From NCBI GenBank assembly GCA_024401225.1, contig JAKSLM010000032.1, positions 1-32,144 of the forward strand: a stretch of 32,144 nt of DNA, given 5' to 3'. This document shows, one piece after another, positions 14,960-27,359 of this stretch. This DNA is from Bacteroidaceae bacterium (GTDB taxonomy: Bacteria; Bacteroidota; Bacteroidia; Bacteroidales; Bacteroidaceae). The first letter of the stretch is position 1, and every line of letters begins with the position of its first letter. The position numbers and the translations under genes are program-made. The notes beneath the pieces are model-generated. The model was not told the origin of the DNA, did no database searches, and saw only the letters and a program-made list of their open reading frames with translations.

Positions 14960-15595
14960 TTACTGCATGAGGGCTTTGAACAGGGTCTCGGCATCCACCT
15001 TCTTGTAGCGCGAGCTGACGGTGGTGTGAGCATCCCAGTCGGACGATGTACCGCGGTTTGTAAGGCGAAGCTCGATGTTCACCTTCTTCTTGGCAGGAAT
15101 GGTGATGTTGACAGTATTGCCTACGTTGGCTTCTGCCTGTTTCCATACGAGGGTCTGTACCTCATCGAACGATATCGGCTGCTTGGTGAGGCTGGCTATC
15201 TTTTCATACGACTCCTGGCAATACTGCTTGTTGATACGGTCTACGACAAGCACATTGTCCTGTGAGAACTCGATGCGTCCCACCTCCGTAATGCCAAGTA
15301 TAGGATCCACGAGCGAGAGCTGGATAACATCGTTCCAACGCATGCGAAGCGAACCTGAAGTAGAGATGTCCTGCCCGTTGGCAGCTACCTTTGCCTTTAC
15401 CTTTGAGGTGAAGTTCATATCCTGAGGCATATAAACCTCCTTCTTCTCCGGTACAGGATCTGCCTTCTTCACCGGAGTGTTGATAGTGGTAAGGGCTGAG
15501 TCGGGAACGTTTGTGCCATTCTGCTTTGTACCCTTCTTGGATGAGTGGCAGCTTACGAGAGCCACGCACATCAGTATGTATAGTATCTTCTTCAT
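14960..15595 (-). CDS. DUF4292 family lipoprotein
   Basis: 211 aa. A signal with lipobox ALVSC puts the lipidated Cys at residue 16, followed by a polar linker (HSSKKGTKQNGT). The body (about 58-211) has the DUF4292 pattern: KVKAKVAANGQDISTSGSLRMRWNDVIQLSLVDPILGITEVGRIEFSQDNVLVVDRINKQY. The fold resembles outer-membrane lipoproteins of the LolB type, which suggests envelope lipoprotein handling, but the function is not established. Its ATG overlaps the TGA of the upstream TPR gene (ATGA, 15592-15595), so translation is coupled. The next gene is the EnvC-like activator. Confidence 0.88.
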   Translation of the reverse strand: MKKILYILMCVALVSCHSSKKGTKQNGTNVPDSALTTINTPVKKADPVPEKKEVYMPQDMNFTSKVKAKVAANGQDISTSGSLRMRWNDVIQLSLVDPILGITEVGRIEFSQDNVLVVDRINKQYCQESYEKIASLTKQPISFDEVQTLVWKQAEANVGNTVNITIPAKKKVNIELRLTNRGTSSDWDAHTTVSSRYKKVDAETLFKALMQ

Positions 15596-17235
15596 CGTTT
15601 TACCTTTGCATTTATCTTCTTTATATGTTCGAGGACGTCAGAATCCTCCTTGAGTTCCTCTGGAGGAGTGATCTTGACCACCTTATCCATCACTTCCTTT
15701 GCCTCATCGTAGCGCTTCTGCTGATAGAGTATCCACGCCATCGTATCGAGGTAGGTAGCATTGTCCGGTTCCAGTTCGTTCGAGCGGCGACTCATATCCT
15801 CAGCACGCTTCAGATCCTTCTTCAGCAATGAGAGGTAGTAGGCATAGTTGTTGAGTACCATTGCATCGTCGTAGCGGTAGATGAGGCATGAGTCGTATGC
15901 CTCGAAACAGCGCACATCATCGCCCTGTTGGTGATAGATGTCGCCCAACATGCCGTACAGGCCTGTTATGATGTCGATGTTGCTGTTCGACTCTGCCTTT
16001 GCACGCTCTAAGCCTTTCCTGATCACTGGTTCTGCCTTCTGCAGACTGTCCTGCTGGTAGTATCCGACTGCCAGATAATAATAGTACACAGGATTGGCGG
16101 TATTGTATTCAACTGCGGTCGTACACAGGCGGATCACTTCGGTAGCGTTGTTGTCCTCCATAGCATACTGCAGCAGCTGATTGCGAGCCATGTCGTACTC
16201 TGGTTCCATCTCCAGCATCTTTTCAAGACTTGGTATGATGCTCTGCTTTGGCATCTCAAGAGCAAAGAGATAGCGCACATAGAGTTCTGTCAGGCGGATG
16301 TCCTCCTGCGGAAGTGCCAATGCGTCATCGAAGATGTTGAGCAGTATGGTCGAGTCCTTATGGTTGTTGATGTTCTCGTACATGATGGCATTCATAAGCT
16401 GGTAGCGCGTGTCGCCATCGAGCGATGGATTGACTATCACCTTGCTGAGCTGCTTCTGGTACATGTCATCGTTGCCTTGTCGCTGATAGTATGTGGCAAG
16501 CGACAGGTTGAGGTTGACATTGGTTGAATCCTTTCGTGCCACCTCATCGTACACCTTCTTTGCCTCGGCTGTCTTCTCCTGATCGAGGTAGAGGTCGCCC
16601 ACCAGCACCTGGTAGCGCAGGTCGTTAGGGTATTCCTTTGCCAGCGACTCCATCTCCTTGAAGGCGGAATCCATGTCCTTCATCTGAGCGTATATGCGGA
16701 ATTTCTCCATCGATATCTGCTCGCTCTTGCCCTCCTTCACCTCTATCTTGTCAAGCATCTTCAGCGTGTTAGAATAGTCGTTGTTGGATGCATAGAGGTC
16801 AAGCAACATCATCAGCACTTCGCTGTTCTTCGGAAACTGTACCGACATGGCCTCAAGCACCTTGCAGGCCTCGTCCTTCCTACCGTTGGTGAAGTACAGC
16901 TTTACGAGCATGTCCTTGTACCAGTAGTTGTCGGGATAGAGTTCTGTGGCCTTCTCCATCTGGCTGATGGCAATGGAGTCGTTGCGCATCATGCGGTTGA
17001 GCAGAGAGAGCTGATAGAGTGCCACTCCCGAGTTTGGATTCAAATCCAGGCAGTGGGTGTACAGGTCGTATGCCTCGTCAAACTTACGAGCCAGCATGCT
17101 CTGTTCTGCCTCGTAGAAGAAGCGGTCGTACAGTCGCTCATCCTCCTGAAGGCAGATGGTGGAGTCAGTCACCTGGGCGTTGATGCCAAGGCTCGTTGAC
17201 AGGAATATAATTAATATGTATAGTATTCGTCGCAT
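15592..17235 (-). CDS. exported tetratricopeptide-repeat protein
   Basis: 547 aa. A signal peptide (1-20, ending GINAQ) is followed by TPR repeats over almost the whole length. Examples are FDEAYDLYTHCLDLNPNSG near residue 52, ISQMEKATELYPDNYWYKDML near 87, KKVYDEVARKDSTN in the middle and AEDMSRRSNELEPDNATYLDTMAWILYQQKRYDEAKEVMDKV near the C-terminus. There is no catalytic domain. It is probably a periplasmic scaffold. It lies 20 nt after dut and overlaps the DUF4292 gene by 4 nt. Synteny with DUF4292 and an EnvC-like protein suggests a role in envelope assembly; this is inference from context. Confidence 0.88.
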   Translation of the reverse strand: MRRILYILIIFLSTSLGINAQVTDSTICLQEDERLYDRFFYEAEQSMLARKFDEAYDLYTHCLDLNPNSGVALYQLSLLNRMMRNDSIAISQMEKATELYPDNYWYKDMLVKLYFTNGRKDEACKVLEAMSVQFPKNSEVLMMLLDLYASNNDYSNTLKMLDKIEVKEGKSEQISMEKFRIYAQMKDMDSAFKEMESLAKEYPNDLRYQVLVGDLYLDQEKTAEAKKVYDEVARKDSTNVNLNLSLATYYQRQGNDDMYQKQLSKVIVNPSLDGDTRYQLMNAIMYENINNHKDSTILLNIFDDALALPQEDIRLTELYVRYLFALEMPKQSIIPSLEKMLEMEPEYDMARNQLLQYAMEDNNATEVIRLCTTAVEYNTANPVYYYYLAVGYYQQDSLQKAEPVIRKGLERAKAESNSNIDIITGLYGMLGDIYHQQGDDVRCFEAYDSCLIYRYDDAMVLNNYAYYLSLLKKDLKRAEDMSRRSNELEPDNATYLDTMAWILYQQKRYDEAKEVMDKVVKITPPEELKEDSDVLEHIKKINAKVKR

Positions 17236-17255
17236 TTACGTACGTAGTCTGTCCT

Positions 17256-17687
17256 TTACACTCCGGTGTGTCCGAAGCCTCCTGTTCCTCGCTCAGTCTC
17301 ATCGAGAGTCTCCACCTCTACCAGTTCTGGCTGCTCGTGGCGAGCTATCACCATCTGTGCTATACGTTCGCCGTCCTGAATCTCGAAAGGCTCATTGCTG
17401 AGGTTGATGAGTATCACGCACACTTCACCTCGATAGTCGGCATCGATGGTGCCAGGCGAGTTGAGCACGGTGATGCCTTTCTTGATTGCCAGTCCGCTTC
17501 GAGGGCGTACCTGAGCCTCGTATCCGGCAGGGAGAGCCATGTAGAGTCCGGTAGGAATAAGCTTTCGCTCAAGCGGAGCAATAGTGATGGACTGATCGAT
17601 ATTTGCCCTCAGGTCCATGCCTGCACTTTGTGCTGTTGCATACGCTGGAAGGGCGTGATGTGACTTGTTTATTATTTGTACTTTCAT
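17256..17687 (-). CDS. dut: deoxyuridine 5'-triphosphate nucleotidohydrolase (dUTPase)
   Basis: 143 aa, the standard length of the trimeric dUTPase. It hydrolyses dUTP to dUMP and pyrophosphate, keeping uracil out of DNA and feeding dTMP synthesis. All five motifs are present: SAGMDLRA (I), RPRSGLA (II), [14 protein letters not shown] (III, with the catalytic Asp), GERIAQMVI (IV) and [10 protein letters not shown] (V). It heads the minus-strand operon. A -7 box (TAACTTTG, 17708-17715) lies about 20 nt before the ATG. It is divergent from the dGTPase gene with 82 nt between the starts. Confidence 0.97.
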   Translation of the reverse strand: MKVQIINKSHHALPAYATAQSAGMDLRANIDQSITIAPLERKLIPTGLYMALPAGYEAQVRPRSGLAIKKGITVLNSPGTIDADYRGEVCVILINLSNEPFEIQDGERIAQMVIARHEQPELVEVETLDETERGTGGFGHTGV

Positions 17688-17707
17688 GTTTTTTTCAAAA
17701 TTTTCGG

Positions 17708-17715
17708 CAAAGTTA
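17708..17715 (-). promoter_or_regulatory. -7 box for dut
   Basis: The minus strand reads TAACTTTG followed by CC, a full match to TAnnTTTG, 20 nt before the dut ATG. Only 23 nt separate it from the divergent -7 box of the dGTPase gene. Confidence 0.65.
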
Positions 17716-17738
17716 GTGATTTATTGGTGGATTTGCAT

Positions 17739-17746
17739 TACATTTG
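17739..17746 (+). promoter_or_regulatory. -7 box for the dGTPase gene
   Basis: TACATTTG followed by CA, a full match to TAnnTTTG, 23 nt before the ATG at 17770. The upstream region of this promoter overlaps that of dut. Confidence 0.65.
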
Positions 17747-17769
17747 CATTGAAAAATGGTTAAAAACAA

Positions 17770-19086
17770 ATGAATTGGAGTCAATTAATATCAAATAAAC
17801 GCCTCGGACAGGAGGAAGTGCACCTTGAGAGGAGGGACGATCGTACCGAATTCAACCGCGACTACGACCGTCTGATATTCTCTGCTCCCTTCCGTCGCCT
17901 GCAGAACAAGACTCAGGTATTTCCGCTTCCGGGCAGCGTCTTTGTCCACAACCGCCTCACCCATTCGCTCGAGGTAGCATCCGTGGGCCGCAGCCTTGGA
18001 AACGATGTGGCTCGACAGTTGATCAGCATCCATCCCGAACTGGCATCCACCCATATCTCCGAGATTGGGACCATAGTCAGCACGGCATGCCTGGCTCACG
18101 ACATGGGCAACCCTCCGTTCGGCCACAGCGGTGAGGAGGCCATCGCGACCTACTTCACCGAGGGACCGGGCATCAAATACCGCTCCATGCTCACCGATGA
18201 ACAATGGGCCGACATCACTCATTTCGATGGCAACGCCAATGCCTTCCGCCTGCTCACCCATCAGTTCAAGGGGCGTCGCAAAGGCGGTTTTGTACTCACA
18301 TACTCCACTCTCGCCAGCATAGTCAAGTACCCATTTCCTGCCACCAAGGCCAAGAAGCAGAAGTTCGGCTATTTCCAACAGGAGAAGGAAGTCTACCAGC
18401 GCATAGCATCCGAACTGGGACTGCTCTCGGCCGACACATCCGTAGGCATGCGCCATCCGCTTGTGTACCTTGTAGAGGCTGCCGACGACATTTGCTACGA
18501 GATCATGGACATCGAGGATGCCCACAAGCTGAAGATCCTGTCGTTCGAGGAGACTCGCGACCTCATGCTCGGCTTTGTGCCTCGCGAAAACCATCAGCGC
18601 ATCTTCGACCATAGTGTCGATGTTACCGATCGCAACGAACTGATAGTCTACTATCGTTCCTGTGCCATCGGAGCCCTTGAGCGCGAATGCGTGCGCGTGT
18701 TTATTGAAAATGAGGAGAGCATCCTTGCCGGCACCTTCCAGGGATCACTCATCAACCATACTTGTCCACTGGTTCGCGATGCCTACGAGCGTTGCAGCAA
18801 GGTGGCATTCAGTCGCATCTACAAAAGCCGTGAGGTGGTTGACATCGAACTGGCAGGTTACAAGATCATCTCTACCCTCATAGAGCACTTCACCGAGGCT
18901 GTGATGAGTCCCGATCATGCCTATTCGCGCATGCTACTCAACCGCATCTCTTCCCAGTACGAGGTCGATGCACCCGATGTCTATCAGCGTCTCATGGCAG
19001 TACTCGACTTCCTCAGCGGCATGACCGATGTGTTTGCCCTCGATCTCTACCGCAAGATCAACGGTCAAAGCTTAGCCTCTGTATAG
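17770..19086 (+). CDS. dgt: deoxyguanosinetriphosphate triphosphohydrolase-like protein
   Basis: 438 aa, HD-superfamily. The N-terminus has the family start RRDDRTEFNRDYDRLIFSAPFRRLQNKTQVF. The metal site is intact: H65 in NRLTHSLEV and H110-D111 in CLAHDMGNPPFGHSGEEAI, with a later D in EAADDICYEIMDIEDA. Family members hydrolyse dGTP (or other dNTPs) to the nucleoside and triphosphate, adjusting dNTP pools. Divergence from dut, with closely placed promoters, pairs two dNTP-pool enzymes. An ATG at 17770 fits the leader length expected from the -7 box. Confidence 0.93.
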   Translation: MNWSQLISNKRLGQEEVHLERRDDRTEFNRDYDRLIFSAPFRRLQNKTQVFPLPGSVFVHNRLTHSLEVASVGRSLGNDVARQLISIHPELASTHISEIGTIVSTACLAHDMGNPPFGHSGEEAIATYFTEGPGIKYRSMLTDEQWADITHFDGNANAFRLLTHQFKGRRKGGFVLTYSTLASIVKYPFPATKAKKQKFGYFQQEKEVYQRIASELGLLSADTSVGMRHPLVYLVEAADDICYEIMDIEDAHKLKILSFEETRDLMLGFVPRENHQRIFDHSVDVTDRNELIVYYRSCAIGALERECVRVFIENEESILAGTFQGSLINHTCPLVRDAYERCSKVAFSRIYKSREVVDIELAGYKIISTLIEHFTEAVMSPDHAYSRMLLNRISSQYEVDAPDVYQRLMAVLDFLSGMTDVFALDLYRKINGQSLASV

Positions 19087-19119
19087 AAGTCTCTATAACA
19101 ACTAAAGGTTCAAGAACAT

Positions 19120-19150
19120 CTAGAATATCCAGAAAGTCTGGAACATCTAG
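19120..19150. other. weak interrupted hairpin after dgt
   Basis: CTAGA (19120-19124) pairs with TCTAG (19146-19150), and CCAGA (19129-19133) with TCTGG (19137-19141), with a 4-by-4 internal loop. GAACATCTAG is also directly repeated at 19114 and 19141. No T-run follows, so this is a weak terminator candidate. Confidence 0.35.
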
Positions 19151-19201
19151 CCTCCAATAAAACAAAAACAACAACCATATAAAACTCAAAAAAAACTTCC
19201 C

Positions 19202-20038
19202 ATGAAAAAATTATCTTTTCTTGCATTGTTATTGCTCGTATCCATGAGCAGCATGGCACAATGGGGACGCATGCGCACCCCAAAAGAACCAGCCAAAAAT
19301 TACGAACTGAAGATTGGCAAGATGACAATGGTCATCGATGCTGCCAATGGCGCACGCATCATGTCGCTTAAGTACGACACTACAGAAGTCATATCGCAGA
19401 ATCCTGCACCAAACATGTATGGCAGCACTTTCTGGACCAGTCCGCAGAAGGAATGGAACTGGCCTCCAGTACGTGAGCACGACATGGCTCGCTACACCGT
19501 GGAGCAGAAGGATGGCAAGATCATCATGACCAGTCCCCTCTCCGAGAAGATTCCACTCCGCATCCGCAAGGCGTTCTCGACCGACAAGAAGGAGGGCAGC
19601 ATCGTTATCACCTACACCATCATCAACGAAGGCACTATCGACCGCAGCGTAGCACCTTGGGAGGTAACACGTGTTCCGGGCGAAGGCACCGTGATCTTCG
19701 AGGCACCAGCCGACAGCGTCTGGCCTGCAGGTCTCATGGCTTTCAAGCAGGATGGCAAGAACTCAAAGTACACCATCGATTCGTCCGAAAACCAGCGCAA
19801 GATCAATGCCAATGGTACAGGCTGGCTCCGCTACGAGAACAAGGGACTGCAGCTTCTGAAACTCTTCCCCGACCTCAAGGCAGGACAGGCAGCACCTGGC
19901 GAGGATGAGATCCAGCTCTACGTGCATCAAGGCAAGCTCTACTGCGAACTCGAGGAGCAGGGTGCCTACACCCTCCTTCATCCAGGCGAGAGCCTCAACT
20001 GGACCGTACGCTGGATTCTCAAGCCTATTGGAAAATAA
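19202..20038 (+). CDS. exported DUF4380 protein (galactose-mutarotase-like fold)
   Basis: 278 aa. A signal peptide (1-18, ending SSMAQ) is followed by one beta-rich domain. Characteristic segments are YELKIGKMTMVIDAANGARIMSLKYD at the start, NMYGSTFWTSPQKEWNWPPVREHD in the middle and a WEVTRVPGEG / LHPGESLNWTVRW ending. This pattern is that of DUF4380, a sugar-binding galactose-mutarotase-like family often found near glycan-use genes. The ligand and any reaction are unknown. It precedes the GH2 gene by 69 nt on the same strand, so it probably belongs to the same locus and acts in the periplasm. Confidence 0.85.
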   Translation: MKKLSFLALLLLVSMSSMAQWGRMRTPKEPAKNYELKIGKMTMVIDAANGARIMSLKYDTTEVISQNPAPNMYGSTFWTSPQKEWNWPPVREHDMARYTVEQKDGKIIMTSPLSEKIPLRIRKAFSTDKKEGSIVITYTIINEGTIDRSVAPWEVTRVPGEGTVIFEAPADSVWPAGLMAFKQDGKNSKYTIDSSENQRKINANGTGWLRYENKGLQLLKLFPDLKAGQAAPGEDEIQLYVHQGKLYCELEEQGAYTLLHPGESLNWTVRWILKPIGK

Positions 20039-23932
<3,894 letters not shown>

Positions 23933-23950
23933 CATCAATTCATACCCCTC

Positions 23951-23991
23951 CGATGCCTCCGACCGCACAGTTGGAGGCATCGTTGTTTTTT
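23951..23991 (+). terminator. terminator between the GH2 and susC genes
   Basis: A 13-bp stem, 23951-23963 (CGATGCCTCCGAC) with 23970-23982 and one G-T pair, has a 6-nt loop and is followed by TTGTTTTTT. It separates the GH2 transcript from susC, which has its own promoter. Confidence 0.85.
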
Positions 23992-24061
23992 CACATATTC
24001 GGTATGCGAATATAGTCTTTTTACCAGTATTTAACCACGAAATCATCAATTTATATCAAAA

Positions 24062-24094
24062 TGTAACATACGATGAAACATTTGTAATATGCGA
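24062..24094. promoter_or_regulatory. direct-repeat operator candidate upstream of susC
   Basis: TGTAACATACGA (24062-24073) and TGTAATATGCGA (24083-24094) match at 10 of 12 positions, with both differences transitions. They are spaced 21 bp start to start, two helical turns. They end 26 bp before the -7 box, where an activator would bind. No regulator for this locus is obvious in the window. Confidence 0.45.
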
Positions 24095-24120
24095 CCGAAC
24101 GGGGTATTTAACGTTTTTTG

Positions 24121-24128
24121 TACTTTTG
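24121..24128 (+). promoter_or_regulatory. -7 box for susC
   Basis: TACTTTTG followed by CA is a full match to TAnnTTTG, 65 nt before the ATG. No TTTG -33 box is seen at 19-21 nt, which fits an activator-dependent promoter. Confidence 0.7.
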
Positions 24129-24193
24129 CAGCGAAATTTTTCGTCAAGCGAAACAAAACTTCATTTTACTAACTAAAATACCTTTTATTAATT

Positions 24194-27100
24194 ATGCAAA
24201 GAAACTTTAGGAAGACAGCAGTAGCTCTCGGACTGACAGCATGCATCGGTATGTGCCCAGCCCTTCAGATCACTGCTTCGGCTGCAACCTCGGTCGAGGC
24301 TCAACAGCAGCAAAAAGTTATCAAGGGTAGTGTGTACGACGCGGCAGGTCCGCTGATGGGTGCAGCTGTCATTGAGAAGGGTACCGCAAATGGTGCAGTA
24401 ACCGACGTTGACGGTAACTTTACCATCAAGCTTACCAATCCAAACTCATCCCTCATCGTATCATACCTCGGTTATGTGACTCAGGAGGTATCGATAAGCG
24501 GAAAGACTTCCGTACACGTAGTCCTCAAGGAAGAGGGACGCAACCTCAACGACGTCATCGTGATCGGTTACGGTACTCAGCGTAAGGAAGCCGTTACAGG
24601 TTCGGTAGCTTCGGTAAGCTCAGAGAAGCTCATGGAGAACCCATCATCCAACATCACTCAGGCTCTCCAGAACCGCATCGCCGGTGTCGACATGCAGCAG
24701 ACCAATTCACAGCCAGGTGCTGAGATGCAGATCCGCATCCGTGGCCAGCGCTCACTCTCTGCATCCAACGATCCTCTGATCGTGCTCGATGGTATTCCAT
24801 TCCTCGGCAACCTCTCCGACATCAATCCTTCCGACATCAAGTCGCTCGACATCCTCAAGGATGCATCGGCAACAGCCATCTACGGTTCGCGTGGTGCCAA
24901 TGGTGTGATCATGATCACTACCAACAAGGGTATGGTTGCTCAGCCTGCAAAGGTGACATACAATGGTTATGTAGCATTCAAGACTCTCTTCAACGAATAT
25001 CCAATGATGAAGGGCGAGAAGTACTCACAGATGCGTCAGCTTGCTGGCAAGTTCGGCAACGGTGTTGACGAGCACGAGGGCAACGACTACAACTGGCAGA
25101 AGGACTTCTATCAGACAGGTATCTCGCACAACCACAACCTCACAGTTTCGGGCGGTACCAATGGTGGTAGCTACAGCTTCGGTGGTACTTACAGCCACGA
25201 TGAGGGCGTCATCCCTACTCAGGCATTCGACCGCATCACACTCCGTGCCAACATCGAGCAGCGCATCGGCGACTACTTCAAGGTAGGTCTCTCATCAATC
25301 AACTCATACAACAAGCGCAACGGTATGCACCTTGGTATGTACGGCATTCTCCAGATGACTCCACTCGTTGATCCAAGCAACCTTTCCGACCCTTCAGGCC
25401 GTGTAGCTCACATGGCATCGGACGACGTTTGGTTCCTTACTAAGGATCGCATCGTTGACAACAAGGACAGCTGGTTGCAGCACAACACAGGTCTCGGTAC
25501 ATTCAACACTATCTTCGCTGAGGTTTCATGCCCATGGGTAGAAGGTCTCAAGTACCGCGTCAACCTCGGTCTCAACTACCGTGGCAACAAGACTGGTAGC
25601 TTCACAGGCAAGGGTATCAACACAGTCAATGTAAACGAGCTCTCATCTCAGTCAATTCAGCAGAGCGAGTACACTAACTACGCAGTTGAGAACGTACTCT
25701 CGTACGACCGTACATTCAACGAAAAGCACAACATCAGCGCCGTAGGTCTCTACTCAGTTGAGCAGACACGCTACTCAAGCAACCACATGAGCAGCCGCGG
25801 TGTGCCAGAGTACTTCCAGTACTACAACATCGGTGCAGGTAAGCAGGATGTGACTGTCAACCCTAACTACCAGAACTACTGGCAGGCAGGTCTCATGTCA
25901 TGGATGGGTCGTGTGATGTACAACTACGACAACCGTTACATGGCATCGGTAGCACTCCGTTCCGACGCATCTTCACGCCTTGCAAAGGGTCATCAGTGGC
26001 ACACTTACCCAGCTATCTCTGCAGGTTGGAACATCGCAAAGGAAAGCTTCATGGAGAATCAGGACATCGTTGACAACCTCAAGTTCCGCGTAGGTTACGG
26101 ACAGACAGCCAACCAGGCAATCGCAGCCTACACTACACTCGGTAACCTCGGTACTACTCCTTATAACTTCGGTGACCTCGGCGACCAGTCGTACGACACA
26201 GGTTACTATCCAACCAAGCTCGCCAACAAGGAACTCGGATGGGAGTACTCAGAGACATACAACTTCGGTCTTGACTTCTCACTCTTCAAGGGTCGCTTGA
26301 CAGGTACCCTCGAGTACTACATCATGAACACTCACGACCTCCTTCTCAACGTATCCCTCCCAAGCTCTGCAGGTGTATCAAGCTATACAGCCAATGTAGG
26401 TAAGACTCGCAACAAGGGACTCGAAGCTACAATCAACGGTATCATCATCGAGAACAAGAACGGATGGACATGGGAAGCAGGCATCAACATCTCTGCCAAC
26501 CGCAACAAGCTCGTTGCACTTGCTGATGGCAACGAGAAGGACGAAGCCAACGGATGGTTCGTAGGTCACCCAATCGACGTACTCTACGACTACGAGAAGG
26601 TAGGCCTCTGGAACAGCGAAGATCCAGAATTCCAGTACCTCGACATCTTCGAGCCAGGTGGTAACGAAGGTATGATCAAGGTTAAGGGTGGATACTACAC
26701 TCAGGAAGAAGCTGACGCTGGTGTCATCCCAGAAGGCAGCAAGGTAGGCGACCGTCGTGCTATCAACACTTACGACCGTCAGATCATCAGCCTCGAGCCA
26801 AACTTCGTAGGTGGATTCAACACTCGCGTAGCATACAAGAACTTCGACCTCAACGTGATCGGTGCCTTCCAGTGTGGCGGTAAGATCATCTCTACACTCT
26901 ACAGCGGCAACGGTTACCTCAACATGCTCACAGGCCGTCGTGGTCAGGTAGACGTTGACTTCTGGACTCCAGAGAACAAGAACGCAGAGTTCCCTAAGCC
27001 AGGTGGCATCCAGTCGGGCGATAACCCTAAGTACTCTTCTACTCTCGGCATCTTCGATGGCAGCTACGTTAAGATCCGCACCATCTCCCTCGGCTACAAC

Positions 27101-27343
27101 TTCAAGGGCGAGTGGATGAAGAAGGCTGGTATCAACAACCTCCGCCTCTACGCTACAGTACAGAACCCATTCGTCATCTACTCAAAGTACTACAGCATGA
27201 GCGGACTCGATCCAGAGCCAAACTCAATGTCTAACCAGGGTCAGTTCCACGCAGTAACAATGGGCGGCCACGCACTTCCAGTCGTTGGTACCAACGCACC
27301 TTGCACTCGCAACTATCTGATCGGACTTAATCTGTCATTCTAA
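24194..27343 (+). CDS. susC: SusC-family TonB-linked outer-membrane glycan transporter
   Basis: 1049 aa. An extended signal peptide (1 to about 40) is followed by a carboxypeptidase-D-like regulatory domain (about 43-115; VIKGSVYDAAGPLMGAAVIEKGTANGAVTDVDGNFTIKL). The SusC TonB-box/linker is EEGRNLNDVIVIGYGTQRKE. The plug (about 135-240) includes NRIAGVDMQQTN, IRIRGQRSLSASNDPLIVLDGIPF and DASATAIYGSRGANGVIMITTNKG. The rest is the beta-barrel, ending IGLNLSF. No N-terminal STN domain is present, so anti-sigma (FecR-type) control is unlikely. It forms a pedal-bin transporter with the SusD protein encoded 16 nt downstream, importing oligosaccharides. The GH2 enzyme upstream suggests galactose-containing glycans. 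Confidence 0.96.
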   Translation: MQRNFRKTAVALGLTACIGMCPALQITASAATSVEAQQQQKVIKGSVYDAAGPLMGAAVIEKGTANGAVTDVDGNFTIKLTNPNSSLIVSYLGYVTQEVSISGKTSVHVVLKEEGRNLNDVIVIGYGTQRKEAVTGSVASVSSEKLMENPSSNITQALQNRIAGVDMQQTNSQPGAEMQIRIRGQRSLSASNDPLIVLDGIPFLGNLSDINPSDIKSLDILKDASATAIYGSRGANGVIMITTNKGMVAQPAKVTYNGYVAFKTLFNEYPMMKGEKYSQMRQLAGKFGNGVDEHEGNDYNWQKDFYQTGISHNHNLTVSGGTNGGSYSFGGTYSHDEGVIPTQAFDRITLRANIEQRIGDYFKVGLSSINSYNKRNGMHLGMYGILQMTPLVDPSNLSDPSGRVAHMASDDVWFLTKDRIVDNKDSWLQHNTGLGTFNTIFAEVSCPWVEGLKYRVNLGLNYRGNKTGSFTGKGINTVNVNELSSQSIQQSEYTNYAVENVLSYDRTFNEKHNISAVGLYSVEQTRYSSNHMSSRGVPEYFQYYNIGAGKQDVTVNPNYQNYWQAGLMSWMGRVMYNYDNRYMASVALRSDASSRLAKGHQWHTYPAISAGWNIAKESFMENQDIVDNLKFRVGYGQTANQAIAAYTTLGNLGTTPYNFGDLGDQSYDTGYYPTKLANKELGWEYSETYNFGLDFSLFKGRLTGTLEYYIMNTHDLLLNVSLPSSAGVSSYTANVGKTRNKGLEATINGIIIENKNGWTWEAGINISANRNKLVALADGNEKDEANGWFVGHPIDVLYDYEKVGLWNSEDPEFQYLDIFEPGGNEGMIKVKGGYYTQEEADAGVIPEGSKVGDRRAINTYDRQIISLEPNFVGGFNTRVAYKNFDLNVIGAFQCGGKIISTLYSGNGYLNMLTGRRGQVDVDFWTPENKNAEFPKPGGIQSGDNPKYSSTLGIFDGSYVKIRTISLGYNFKGEWMKKAGINNLRLYATVQNPFVIYSKYYSMSGLDPEPNSMSNQGQFHAVTMGGHALPVVGTNAPCTRNYLIGLNLSF

Positions 27344-27359
27344 AAAAACCTTGATAACA

